Assembly: GCF_045635475.1 (NCBI RefSeq)
Contig: NZ_JBJGXI010000033.1
Coordinates: 1 to 61,111 of the forward strand
Origin: JBJGXI01 sp045635475
GTDB lineage: Bacteria; Bacillota; Bacilli; Bacillales; Amphibacillaceae
Direction: 5' to 3'
DNA length: 61,111 nt
Position 1 is the stretch's first letter. Each line of letters begins with the position of its first letter. Under the pieces are notes generated by a model. That model was not told the DNA's origin, made no database searches, and was given only the letters and a program-made list of their open reading frames with translations. The position numbers and the translations under genes were made by a program. Shown in pieces: positions 43,760-51,530 of this stretch.

Positions 43760-44247
43760 CAGATTCACCCCTCAAATCAAGAATAAAAGAAACGAAGCCA
43801 GACGACCATCTATCGGATGTTTGGCTGATTTTGCACCTAACCTAATCGCTAGTTTTACTAGCATAAGTGGTTGACATTCTAAAGCGAAAAGGTATACTTT
43901 AATCAGTGCATTGTAATTTGTTCGGTACACATACCGAACAAACTTGCGAATACGTATGTATCCACAAGTTTATATATTGGCACCTGCTCGTTAAAGCACG
44001 TGTAATTCATAAACTTGGAAATTAATTTTAAAAACAGTTAAGCCAATGCAGTTCTCACAAAAAACAACACAAAGAACACGAACATTAACGACGATTCTAA
44101 CATTATCTCCCACTACTAGTTAATTATACATAGAAATAATGTAAAATTTCCTCTTGACAAACAAAGTGTCCTATTGGCATTTTTCAATGTTACCACAATA
44201 GGAAAATCGAGTCAATCCCTTTCCCTTTGGGTTTACCTAAACTTTGT
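43760..44247 (-). promoter_or_regulatory. rpoB upstream region with candidate promoter and inverted repeat
   Basis: This 488-base gap holds a possible promoter, TTGACT (complement of 44210-44215), a 17-base spacer and TAACAT (complement of 44187-44192). Inside it is the inverted repeat CCTATTG...CAATAGG (44170-44176 and 44196-44202), overlapping spacer and -10. A long leader of about 400 bases would result, with no clear coding frame. The -10 match is weak. Confidence 0.4.
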
Positions 44248-44856
44248 TTAATTGTCAAGTTTTTTTGCGCAAAAAATGAAGTAACCTTTATTCTTATTCA
44301 CTACATTTACTTCAGCAAAGATTTCTTGAAGTTTTTTTTGGGTAGAAGGTGCACCTTGTTTTTTTTGAATTACAATCCACAATTCCCCTTGATCCAAAAG
44401 CGCTGTATAACTTTCCTCGAACATACGAAAAATCGTGTCTTTCCCTGCTCGAATCGGTGGATTAATTAAGATCGCAGCATACCGATGATTACGCAAACCT
44501 TCCATACCATCAGATACATGAAACGTCACATTAGCTATACCATTTTGCTTAGCATTTTGTTCTGCTAAAGAAACCGCGCGCTCATTAATATCACTTAATA
44601 CAAATTGGCGATCACTATAAGCTCTTGCAAGAGACAATCCAATCGGACCATATCCACAACCTAGATCCAATATAACTCCATCGATGCTCGGTTCTACAAA
44701 TGCATCAATCAATGTACGCGACCCAAAATCTACTTCACTTTTTGAAAAAACACCATAATCACTTGTAAACTTCATCGTTTGCCCTCTTAATTCAAATGAC
44801 CATGTTGACGGCTTGCTCTGTGATTGTGGCTTGTTAGAAAAATAATGATCTGACAT
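44248..44856 (-). CDS. 16S rRNA guanine-N2 methyltransferase RsmC-like (YbxB)
   Basis: 202 residues from MSDHYFSNKPQ. Rossmann methyltransferase with SAM motif LDLGCGYGPIGL (about 65-76) and the catalytic INPPIRAG of N2-guanine enzymes. It is the short, single-domain relative of E. coli RsmC, which makes m2G1207. It lies between rplL and rpoB as in other Firmicutes, with its own promoter (44885-44913). Confidence 0.85.
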   Translation of the reverse strand: MSDHYFSNKPQSQSKPSTWSFELRGQTMKFTSDYGVFSKSEVDFGSRTLIDAFVEPSIDGVILDLGCGYGPIGLSLARAYSDRQFVLSDINERAVSLAEQNAKQNGIANVTFHVSDGMEGLRNHRYAAILINPPIRAGKDTIFRMFEESYTALLDQGELWIVIQKKQGAPSTQKKLQEIFAEVNVVNKNKGYFIFCAKKLDN

Positions 44857-44884
44857 GTAAGGCACCTACCTTCAGACTTACTAG

Positions 44885-44913
44885 TATCTATTGTTCTAAT
44901 TTCTTAATGCCAA
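44885..44913 (-). promoter_or_regulatory. candidate promoter for the rsmC-like gene
   Basis: TTGGCA (complement of 44908-44913), a 17-base spacer and TAGATA (complement of 44885-44890), 28 bases upstream of the start codon and downstream of the rplL terminator. Confidence 0.5.
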
Positions 44914-45054
44914 CTTATTTTATTGTTTGGGTGTATTAATTTTGCCATTAGAAAGTAGAGGATATGTTAGGCATTAAGTGTCTAGTTTGGTAAGAAAAGA
45001 GGTTAACTACACCATTCAAGGAAATTACACCCCAACTATTATTGGAGTATAAGT

Positions 45055-45080
45055 AAAAGCCCGCCTTAAATAGGCGAGCT
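45055..45080 (-). terminator. terminator after rplL
   Basis: On the minus strand GCTCGCCT-attta-AGGCGGGC is followed by TTTTACTT, about 10 bases after the rplL stop. It ends or attenuates the rplJL transcript before rsmC-rpoB. Confidence 0.85.
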
Positions 45081-45089
45081 CTTCATTAC

Positions 45090-45452
45090 TTATTTCAATG
45101 TTACAGAAGCTCCAACTTCTTCAAGTTTAGCTTTCATTTCTTCTGCTTCTTCTTTAGAAATACCTTCTTTAATTGCTCCAGGAGCGTTATCTACAAGATC
45201 TTTCGCATCTTTAAGTCCAAGACCTGTGATTTCACGAACAGCTTTAACAACTTTAATTTTCGAAGCTCCAGCACTATCTAGAACTACATCAAATTCAGTT
45301 TGCTCTTCAACAGCTTCAGCGCCACCAGCACCACCAACAGCAACAGGAGCTGCAGCAGTTACACCGAATTCTTCTTCAATAGCTTTTACAAGATCGTTTA
45401 ATTCAAGAACTGACATTTCTTTGATTGCTTCAATAATTTGTTCTTTTGACAT
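45090..45452 (-). CDS. rplL: 50S ribosomal protein L7/L12
   Basis: 120 residues. N-terminal dimer domain (MSKEQIIEAIKEMSVLEL), Ala/Gly-rich hinge (AAPVAVGGAGGAEAVEEQ) and C-terminal domain with KIKVVKAVREITGLGLKDAK, which recruits translational GTPases. It forms the multi-copy stalk on L10, encoded 113 bases upstream. Confidence 0.98.
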   Translation of the reverse strand: MSKEQIIEAIKEMSVLELNDLVKAIEEEFGVTAAAPVAVGGAGGAEAVEEQTEFDVVLDSAGASKIKVVKAVREITGLGLKDAKDLVDNAPGAIKEGISKEEAEEMKAKLEEVGASVTLK

Positions 45453-45565
45453 GATTTTTTCCTCCTAATGTTTGTTTGAATTTATTTTTTATCATCCGAT
45501 AATAGGCTTTAAACCTGTATAATCGTTGTTACGCTTCTCAGCCCACGAGCTTCGAAGTATTAAAC

Positions 45566-46066
45566 TTATGCGCCTTGTTCTTCTTTTTGTTCCGCAATTG
45601 CTTTTGTAGCATATGCGAAATTGCGAATTGGAGCTTGAAGTACGCTGAGTAGCATAGATAGTAGACCTTCGTAGTTTGGTAGGTCTGCAAGCTCTTTAAT
45701 TTGATCAAGTGATACAACTTTGCCTTCGATTACGCCGCCTTTAATTTCAAGTGCATTGTGGTCTTTTGCAAACTTATTCAAAATTTTAGCTGGAGCAATT
45801 ACATCATCATTACTAAACGCAATCGCAGTTGGGCCTACAAGCGTTTCGTTTAGCTCAGCAAGTTCTACTTGCTCTGCCGCACGACGAGACATCGTATTTT
45901 TGTATACTTTGAAGTCTACACCAGCTTCACGCAATTGTGTACGTAGTTCTGTTACTTCAGCAACACTTAGACCACGATAATCAACAAGAATTGTTGATTT
46001 ACTATCGCGGAACTTATCAGCGATTTCTGTCACTAACTGTTTCTTTTTCTCCATTACTTTTGACAT
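45566..46066 (-). CDS. rplJ: 50S ribosomal protein L10
   Basis: 166 residues. The N-terminal rRNA-binding domain (STILVDYRGLSVAEVTELR, FKVYKNTMSRRA) is followed by the C-terminal helix that carries L7/L12 dimers. The gene is preceded by an L10 leader through which L10 controls its own expression. AGGAGGTGG precedes the ATG. Confidence 0.97.
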   Translation of the reverse strand: MSKVMEKKKQLVTEIADKFRDSKSTILVDYRGLSVAEVTELRTQLREAGVDFKVYKNTMSRRAAEQVELAELNETLVGPTAIAFSNDDVIAPAKILNKFAKDHNALEIKGGVIEGKVVSLDQIKELADLPNYEGLLSMLLSVLQAPIRNFAYATKAIAEQKEEQGA

Positions 46067-46260
46067 CGTTCCACCTCCTATAGAATTTCATCATACCGAA
46101 CGGCCGTAGTAAAAAAGCCCCCATATAGACATGGAGGCTTGTTGAATGCATCAGATATTTCTATCTTCATTATTCGACACCTCGGCAGGATATTTAAGCA
46201 TTGCTGCACCTACTGTCTACGGTATAACGTTTATATTCATTTATTTATTAACTTTAAGCA
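46067..46260 (-). promoter_or_regulatory. L10 leader RNA with terminator
   Basis: The minus strand carries the recognisable L10 leader: GTAGACAGTAGGTGCAGCAA, TCCTGCCGAGG and AAGCCTCCATG...CATGG-type segments. It ends in a terminator hairpin at 46111-46140 (AAGCCTCC ... GGGGGCTT then TTTT). L10(L7/L12)4 binding to this RNA represses rplJL in Bacillus and E. coli. Confidence 0.8.
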
Positions 46261-46304
46261 ACACCGATTATTATATCTAATTAATTAGCTCAAGTCAATA
46301 TTAT

Positions 46305-47000
46305 TTATTTTGAGAAAGATGATACGTCAACTTTGATACCAGGTCCCATTGTAGAAGCTATAGAAGCATTCTTCATGTAAACACCTTTAGAAGCTTGTGG
46401 CTTTACTTTGATCAATGTTTCTGTGATTGCAGTAAAGTTTTCCGCCAATTTTTGTGCATCAAATGAAATTTTTCCGATTGGAACATGGATGTTAGAAGAT
46501 TTATCTACACGGTATTCTACTTTACCCGCTTTGATTTCTTCAACTGCTTTTGTTACTTCGAAAGTAACTGTTCCAGTTTTAGGGTTTGGCATTAAACCTT
46601 TTGGTCCAAGTACACGACCTAATTTACCAACTTCAGCCATCATGTCTGGAGTTGCTACAACTACATCGAAATCAAACCAACCTTGGTTGATTTTAGCGAT
46701 TAGATCTTGCTCTCCAACATAATCAGCACCTGCTGCTTCTGCTTCTTTTGCTTTTTCGCCTTTTGCAAATACCAGAACGGTTTGTGTTTTACCAGTACCG
46801 TGTGGTAATACAAAAGCACCACGAATTTGTTGGTCAGCTTTCTTCGGGTCAACTCCTAAACGAAATGCTGCTTCAACAGTTTCATCAAAGTTAGCCTTAG
46901 AAGTTTGTTTTACTAGTTCAATTGCTTCCTGAACGTCGTATTGCTTTGTACGATCAACAAGTTTAAGTGCTTCTTGTTGCTTTTTTGTTTTTTTTGCCAT
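46305..47000 (-). CDS. rplA: 50S ribosomal protein L1
   Basis: 231 residues. Two-domain L1 stalk protein with VLGPRGLMPNPKTGTV-type motif (GRVLGPKGLMPNPKTGTVT) and KVEYRVDKSSNIHVPIGK. It binds 23S rRNA at the E-site stalk. AAGGAGGAAAT precedes the ATG. It follows rplK with a strong terminator-like hairpin between them. Confidence 0.97.
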   Translation of the reverse strand: MAKKTKKQQEALKLVDRTKQYDVQEAIELVKQTSKANFDETVEAAFRLGVDPKKADQQIRGAFVLPHGTGKTQTVLVFAKGEKAKEAEAAGADYVGEQDLIAKINQGWFDFDVVVATPDMMAEVGKLGRVLGPKGLMPNPKTGTVTFEVTKAVEEIKAGKVEYRVDKSSNIHVPIGKISFDAQKLAENFTAITETLIKVKPQASKGVYMKNASIASTMGPGIKVDVSSFSK

Positions 47001-47089
47001 TATTATTTCCTCCTTGATTGTGGTCTTAACGGTTAATTCATGTACCTCCCACTTTTAAAAGCGGAATTGGATCTCCAAATCCTTATCCT

Positions 47090-47132
47090 ACAAAAAGGTT
47101 GCGAAATGGGTTCACTCCATCATCGCAACCTT
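47090..47132 (-). terminator. terminator-like hairpin between rplK and rplA
   Basis: On the minus strand AAGGTTGCGA ... TCGCAACCTT (10 bp) is followed by TTTTTG. It lies 29 bases after the rplK stop and 95 before the rplA start. It may work as partial terminator or attenuator inside the L11-L1 operon. Confidence 0.7.
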
Positions 47133-47160
47133 CCTCTTTAATCAGAGTGCTACTGTGGGA

Positions 47161-47586
47161 TTAGTCTTCAATAACAATACCCATACTACGCGCAGTTCCT
47201 TCAACCATACGCATAGCCGCTTCCACGTCAGCAGCGTTTAGATCAGGCATTTTTGTTTCAGCAATTTCTTTTACTTTGTCACGTTTTAATGTCGCAACTT
47301 TTTTGCTGTTTGGTTCTCCTGATCCACTTTCGATTCCAGCCGCTTTCTTTAAAAGAACAGCAGCAGGTGGAGTTTTTGTGATAAATGTAAATGAACGGTC
47401 TTCAAAAACCGTAATTTCAACCGGAATAATCATACCTGCTTCATCTTGCGTACGGGCATTAAATTCCTTACAGAAACCCATGATGTTAACACCTGCTTGA
47501 CCTAATGCTGGTCCAACTGGTGGAGCTGGGTTTGCTTTCCCTGCAGGGATTTGTAATTTTACTACTTTAATAACTTTTTTAGCCAC
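47161..47586 (-). CDS. rplK: 50S ribosomal protein L11
   Basis: 141 residues from a GTG seven bases after GGAGGT (M-A-K-K-V-I-K); the upstream ATG frame is not conserved. IPAGKANPAPPVGPALGQAG and the thiostrepton-loop prolines are intact. It binds the GTPase centre and is needed for RelA activation. The promoter is at 47691-47719. Confidence 0.97.
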   Translation of the reverse strand: MAKKVIKVVKLQIPAGKANPAPPVGPALGQAGVNIMGFCKEFNARTQDEAGMIIPVEITVFEDRSFTFITKTPPAAVLLKKAAGIESGSGEPNSKKVATLKRDKVKEIAETKMPDLNAADVEAAMRMVEGTARSMGIVIED

Positions 47587-47690
47587 GAGACACACCTCCT
47601 TAAGTCCGTGATGTGGTAATAGGGTCTTTGCCCTCCCACTCAATTCATATCAAAATTAAACCTTATACTCGAGGCATAAAGAACATAAGA

Positions 47691-47719
47691 ATTTTAGCAT
47701 TTTTCAAAGTAAAATGCAA
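47691..47719 (-). promoter_or_regulatory. sigma-A promoter for rplKA
   Basis: TTGCAT (complement of 47714-47719), a 17-base spacer and TAAAAT (complement of 47691-47696), between nusG and rplK; a leader of about 100 bases follows. Confidence 0.7.
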
Positions 47720-47799
47720 GGGAATGTTTTTTGCTCTCTTGTTTTGTAGTTTATTGTTCATTCTTATCATCCAGCATCCCTATTCCCAAAATCCACACT

Positions 47800-48333
47800 C
47801 TATAATTTTTGAATTTGTGCAAATTCCAATTCTACCGGAGTTTCCCTACCAAACATATTAACATGAACTTTTACTTTATGCTTGTCTGTGTCAATATGCT
47901 CGATCGTACCAGTGAAATTAGCAAATGGACCTTCTGTTACCTTAACGCTTTCTTTCACTTCAAAATCTATCTCTACAGTCGGTTCATCCATACCCATCCG
48001 CTTCAATATCGTTTCTACTTCTTCAGAAAGTAGCGGGATTGGCTTTGAGCCTGACCCAGTGGAACCTACAAACCCTGTAACGCCCGGCGTATTTCTTACT
48101 ACGTACCATGAATCATCAGTCATCACCATTTCTGCTAATACATAGCCAGGGAAAACCTTCTTTTTCGAAACTTTTTTCTTGCCGTTTTTTATTTCTGTTT
48201 CTTCATCCTCAGGAACTAGCACGCGAAAAATTTTGTCTTCCATCCCCATGCTTTCTAATCGTTTTTCTAAATTTGCCTTTACTTTGTTTTCATAACCAGA
48301 ATACGTGTGAACAACATACCAATTTTTTTCCAT
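47800..48333 (-). CDS. nusG: transcription termination/antitermination factor NusG
   Basis: 177 residues. NGN domain (WYVVHTYSGYENKVKANL) and C-terminal KOW domain (VTEGPFANFTGTIEHID). It binds the RNA polymerase clamp; in Bacillus it promotes pausing and Rho action. GAACGATGG start with GGGAGGG 20 bases upstream is not ideal, but the N-terminus matches the family. A terminator-like hairpin separates it from secE. Confidence 0.96.
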   Translation of the reverse strand: MEKNWYVVHTYSGYENKVKANLEKRLESMGMEDKIFRVLVPEDEETEIKNGKKKVSKKKVFPGYVLAEMVMTDDSWYVVRNTPGVTGFVGSTGSGSKPIPLLSEEVETILKRMGMDEPTVEIDFEVKESVKVTEGPFANFTGTIEHIDTDKHKVKVHVNMFGRETPVELEFAQIQKL

Positions 48334-48436
48334 CGTTCAGGACAATCGCTTGCCCTTCCCTCCCTTTATCGTATATAGAATAGATAATTCCTAAGCAATT
48401 TTACATCGACTGTATGTAAATTATTTTTTTCCAATT

Positions 48437-48460
48437 TAAAAAACCCGATAAACGGGTTTT
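48437..48460 (-). terminator. terminator-like hairpin between secE and nusG
   Basis: AAAACCCG-tttat-CGGGTTTTTT on the minus strand, an 8-bp stem followed by a T run. It lies 47 bases after the secE stop and 104 before nusG. Confidence 0.7.
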
Positions 48461-48506
48461 GGGTAAATGTCTTATTATCCATCATTATAGCATAAACTTC
48501 CAATAA

Positions 48507-48686
48507 TTATTCAAAAAATAAATTAAGAATTTCAGTAATCCCGAAGTCTACTACGCCAAAATACACTGATACGAATGCCACTGTAGCTATAACGGTAATT
48601 GTATAACGAGTTAGTTGACGTCCGTTTGGCCAACTTACTTTTTTCATTTCTCTGGAAACATTTTTCAAGAATTTAAAGATATTCAT
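48507..48686 (-). CDS. secE: protein translocase subunit SecE
   Basis: 59 residues, the short single-span SecE: MNIFKFLKNVSREMKKVSWP with the conserved VSWPNGRQLTRYT cytoplasmic motif, and one transmembrane helix (about 29-54). It clamps SecY in the SecYEG channel. It lies 40 bases after rpmG. The start has AAGGATG spacing. Confidence 0.93.
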   Translation of the reverse strand: MNIFKFLKNVSREMKKVSWPNGRQLTRYTITVIATVAFVSVYFGVVDFGITEILNLFFE

Positions 48687-48726
48687 CCTTGGACCCCCAA
48701 ACTTATCCGTAAATCAGGTTTGATAG

Positions 48727-48876
48727 TTATTTCGTCTCTCGATGCAACGTATGTTCGCCACACCTCTTACAATATTTTTGAGCTTCCAAACGCTCTGAGT
48801 TGTTAGAATTATTTTTATCCGTGCTATAATTTCTGCTTAAACATGCTGTACAAGCTAACACTACTTTTTTTCTCAT
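48727..48876 (-). CDS. rpmG: 50S ribosomal protein L33 (zinc form)
   Basis: 49 residues, MRKKVVLACTACLSRNYSTD..., with two CxxC pairs (C10-x2-C13 and C36-x2-C39): the zinc-dependent L33. The start is an ATG after GGGGGAATGAC. First gene of rpmG-secE(-nusG). Bacillus genomes usually keep additional L33 copies elsewhere. Confidence 0.93.
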   Translation of the reverse strand: MRKKVVLACTACLSRNYSTDKNNSNNSERLEAQKYCKRCGEHTLHRETK

Positions 48877-49052
48877 GTCATTCCCCCATCAATCTGCGTT
48901 CAAAAAGGTGACGAATTAGCCACAAGAATGTCGAGGCGGTAAAAGTCCCCCGCGTCCGCAGTGTAGGTTTTTTCCTACACGAGATAAGGAAAAGTGTTTT
49001 CCTTTTCCATAACCGGAAAGATGAGAAAACTCTAGGGTTGTCACTCCTATTA
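48877..49052 (-). promoter_or_regulatory. rpmG-secE leader with hairpins
   Basis: Leader RNA of about 170 bases. It can form GTGTAGG-aaaaaa-CCTACAC (48961-48980) and GGAAAAG...CTTTTCC (about 48987-49009). No T-tract follows either, so I see structure but no known riboswitch. Confidence 0.4.
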
Positions 49053-49081
49053 ATTTAGCATGCTTGGATAAGCATGTCAAC
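49053..49081 (-). promoter_or_regulatory. sigma-A promoter of rpmG-secE with a palindromic spacer
   Basis: TTGACA (complement of 49076-49081), a 17-base spacer and TAAATT (complement of 49053-49058). Most of the spacer is the perfect inverted repeat CATGCTT-atcc-AAGCATG, which could be an operator. Confidence 0.65.
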
Positions 49082-49128
49082 GCATTCTTTTATCTTCAAA
49101 CCGTCGATTCAAATCAATCAAATGGTTG

Positions 49129-49785
49129 TTAAAAAGTAATCTCACTAACTTCTAGATATCGCTCTAACTTTCGTTTTACTCGTTGCAAAGCGTTATCAAT
49201 AGATTTTATATGGCGATTTAACTCTTCTGATATTTCCTGGTAAGTTTGTCCATCTAAGTATAGCGCAAGCACTTGCCGCTCTAGCTCACTTAATAATTCG
49301 GACATTTTAAATTCCATATCACCGAATTTTTCCTGATTGACAATCAGTTCTTGAGGATCTATCATTTTAGAACCAGCAATTACATCTAGTAACGTCCGGT
49401 CAGATTCATCATCATAAATTGGCTTGTCCAATGATACATAAGAATTTAATGGAATATGTTTTTGTCTTGTTGCCGTTTTTATAGCAGTAATAATTTGACG
49501 GGTCACACACAACTCTGCAAAAGCCTTGAATGAGGATAGTTTGTCACCGTTATAATCACGGATAGCTTTGTATAAGCCAATCATACCTTCTTGTATGATA
49601 TCTTCACGATCCGCACCAATTAAAAAATACGTTCTTGCCTTTGCACGCACAAAGTTCTTGTATTTATTAATCAAAAAATCTAACGCTTCACCTCGACCTT
49701 GATGTACCAATTGACAAAGTTGATCATCTTCAAGTGCTCCCAAATCTAATTCCTGATTATCTGTTTCCTTGTGCATGGTGCCCAC
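49129..49785 (-). CDS. sigH: RNA polymerase sigma-H (Spo0H)
   Basis: 218 residues. Region 2 has REDIIQEGMIGLYKAIRDYN and region 4 has LYLDGQTYQEISEELNRHIKSIDNALQRVKRKLERY. SigH directs early sporulation and competence genes. It has its own sigma-A promoter (49828-49857). It lies between rae1 and rpmG as in B. subtilis. Confidence 0.96.
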   Translation of the reverse strand: MGTMHKETDNQELDLGALEDDQLCQLVHQGRGEALDFLINKYKNFVRAKARTYFLIGADREDIIQEGMIGLYKAIRDYNGDKLSSFKAFAELCVTRQIITAIKTATRQKHIPLNSYVSLDKPIYDDESDRTLLDVIAGSKMIDPQELIVNQEKFGDMEFKMSELLSELERQVLALYLDGQTYQEISEELNRHIKSIDNALQRVKRKLERYLEVSEITF

Positions 49786-49827
49786 CTCAGGATTCCTCCC
49801 GACTTATCGCCGTAGATATATAAAATT

Positions 49828-49857
49828 ATTATACAGGAATTGATTGGTAACCGTCAA
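49828..49857 (-). promoter_or_regulatory. sigma-A promoter for sigH
   Basis: TTGACG (complement of 49852-49857), an 18-base spacer and a perfect TATAAT (complement of 49828-49833), 42 bases before the sigH start codon. In B. subtilis spo0H is transcribed by sigma-A and repressed by AbrB. Confidence 0.7.
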
Positions 49858-49871
49858 CAAAGCATCGCTGT

Positions 49872-50381
49872 CTATTTATTGCCACGTCGCCATTTTTCAA
49901 ACACTTCTAATATGTCCTCGCTTATCGGAATCTTCGAATTTGCATGCACTTTTTTATAGTTTTCGACGTCGGTTCGAATATCTTTTTCTATATTATTCAT
50001 CTCAATTTGAAGCTCTCTAGCTGACTTGCGCAGTGCTCCCTGCGCAAAGATTGTTCGTTGTTCCGCGTAATCAGAAGTTGCTACATATACTTGCGTTTTT
50101 ACATTTTTCACACCTTTTATTAATTTTTCTATGCATTCATCCGCCGTTTCGTTTTCTTTTGTAAAAATTACTTCCACCTTATAACTTTTCTGTTTCGTTT
50201 CTACACCCCGTACATAATACGCATCAAATACGACAATTACGCGACAGCCTCGGTAAGATTGATATTCAGCCATTTTTTCTATCAATATATTTCTCGCTTG
50301 ATCTAAGTCACTATCTTTTAACCGCTTTAACTCTTCCCATGCCCCTATAATGTTGTATCCATCTACGATTAAAACAATCAT
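49872..50381 (-). CDS. rae1: Rae1 (YacP), ribosome-associated A-site endoribonuclease
   Basis: 169 residues. NYN/PIN-like nuclease with IVLIVDGYNIIGAW (catalytic Asp), VIVVFDAYYVRG and YVATSDYAEQRTI, the conserved acidic cluster. In B. subtilis Rae1 cleaves certain mRNAs inside the ribosomal A site. It lies three bases after rlmB, so it is translationally coupled. Confidence 0.92.
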   Translation of the reverse strand: MIVLIVDGYNIIGAWEELKRLKDSDLDQARNILIEKMAEYQSYRGCRVIVVFDAYYVRGVETKQKSYKVEVIFTKENETADECIEKLIKGVKNVKTQVYVATSDYAEQRTIFAQGALRKSARELQIEMNNIEKDIRTDVENYKKVHANSKIPISEDILEVFEKWRRGNK

Positions 50382-50384
50382 GTT

Positions 50385-51128
50385 CTATTCACCAATCGGA
50401 TATCGTTTCCGATACACTTCATACATTAGTAAACTCGCTGCAACCGAGGCATTGAGTGAAGATACCTTCCCTACCATAGAAAGCCTTACTGTCCAATCAC
50501 ATTTATCTCTGACGAGTCGGCTCATACCTTTCCCTTCATTTCCAATTACTAATGCAATCGGCATACTCCCATCAAGTTGACGATAATCCTCTGTTCCTTC
50601 CGCTTCCGTTCCTACCACCCAAACATTTCTCTGTTTTAACTCATCAATGGTAGATGCGATGTTCGTGACTCTGGCAACTGGTATGTATTCAATTGCTCCT
50701 GCTGAAGTCTTGGCAACTGTCGCCGTTAAGCCCACCGAACGCCGTTTCGGAATAATCACGCCATGTACGCCTGTAGCATCAGCTGTCCGTAAAATCGATC
50801 CCAGATTATGAGGGTCTTCAACCTCATCCAATATCATGAAAAATGGCTGTTCGTTTTTGCTTTCGGCAATTGCAAATAAATCCTCCAATGAGGCGTACTC
50901 ATACGCTGCAACCGCGGCCGCAATACCTTGATGATTGCCACTAACTAATTGATCAATTTTTTTCTTAGGTACCCTTTGCGCAGTCGTGCCGCTTTCTTTG
51001 GCTAATGCTTGCAGTTTATTGGCCAATGGTTGATTTAGTTGATCTGAAATTAGTAATTTATTAATAGAACGTCCTGATTTTAAAGCTTCCATTACAGGGT
51101 TTTTTCCAATAATCCATTCATCATTCAT
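50385..51128 (-). CDS. rlmB: 23S rRNA 2'-O-methyltransferase RlmB (SpoU family)
   Basis: 247 residues. An N-terminal RNA-binding domain (WIIGKNPVMEALKSGRSINK) precedes a SPOUT knot domain with LDEVEDPHNLGSILRTADATG, ALVIGNEGKGMSR and LSMVGKVSSLNASVAASLL. It probably methylates G2251-equivalent in 23S rRNA. It is four bases after mrnC in a tight operon. Confidence 0.93.
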   Translation of the reverse strand: MNDEWIIGKNPVMEALKSGRSINKLLISDQLNQPLANKLQALAKESGTTAQRVPKKKIDQLVSGNHQGIAAAVAAYEYASLEDLFAIAESKNEQPFFMILDEVEDPHNLGSILRTADATGVHGVIIPKRRSVGLTATVAKTSAGAIEYIPVARVTNIASTIDELKQRNVWVVGTEAEGTEDYRQLDGSMPIALVIGNEGKGMSRLVRDKCDWTVRLSMVGKVSSLNASVAASLLMYEVYRKRYPIGE

Positions 51129-51132
51129 ATAC

Positions 51133-51528
51133 TCATCCCCTTTCTTCTACGAATTTAATTGCAGCTTCTATCAGCTCTTCCAGCCTTGTTTGTTGACCTA
51201 ATAAATAATGATAGCCGATTAACGCCTCAAAGCCAGTACTGTATCGATATGTTTGTACATCAGTGTTCTTCGGAACAGAACCTGATTTTGCATTTCTGCC
51301 CCGACGTACAACACTTGTTTCTTCTTCTGTTAATTGCTCTTGGTCTAGCCAATGACGAAGCACTTTTGCTTGTGACTTAGCAGAAACAAATCGAATTGCA
51401 GCTCCGTGCAACAGCTGTGGTCTAACGTTTCCTTCTTTAATTAGATGTTCCCTGACATAAATCTCATAAACAGCATCACCCATATAAGCAAGCGTTAAAC
51501 TTTTCATTTGTTTGACATCTACTGCCAT
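51133..51528 (-). CDS. mrnC: Mini-ribonuclease III
   Basis: 131 residues from the ATG giving MAVDVKQMKSLTLAYMGDAVYE; a TTG six codons earlier, inside cysS, is an alternative. RNase III catalytic domain alone with LAYMGDAVYEIYVRE (acidic site) and STGFEALIGYHYL. It matures 23S rRNA. The start lies two bases after the cysS stop. Confidence 0.94.
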   Translation of the reverse strand: MAVDVKQMKSLTLAYMGDAVYEIYVREHLIKEGNVRPQLLHGAAIRFVSAKSQAKVLRHWLDQEQLTEEETSVVRRGRNAKSGSVPKNTDVQTYRYSTGFEALIGYHYLLGQQTRLEELIEAAIKFVEERG

Positions 51529-51530
51529 CA

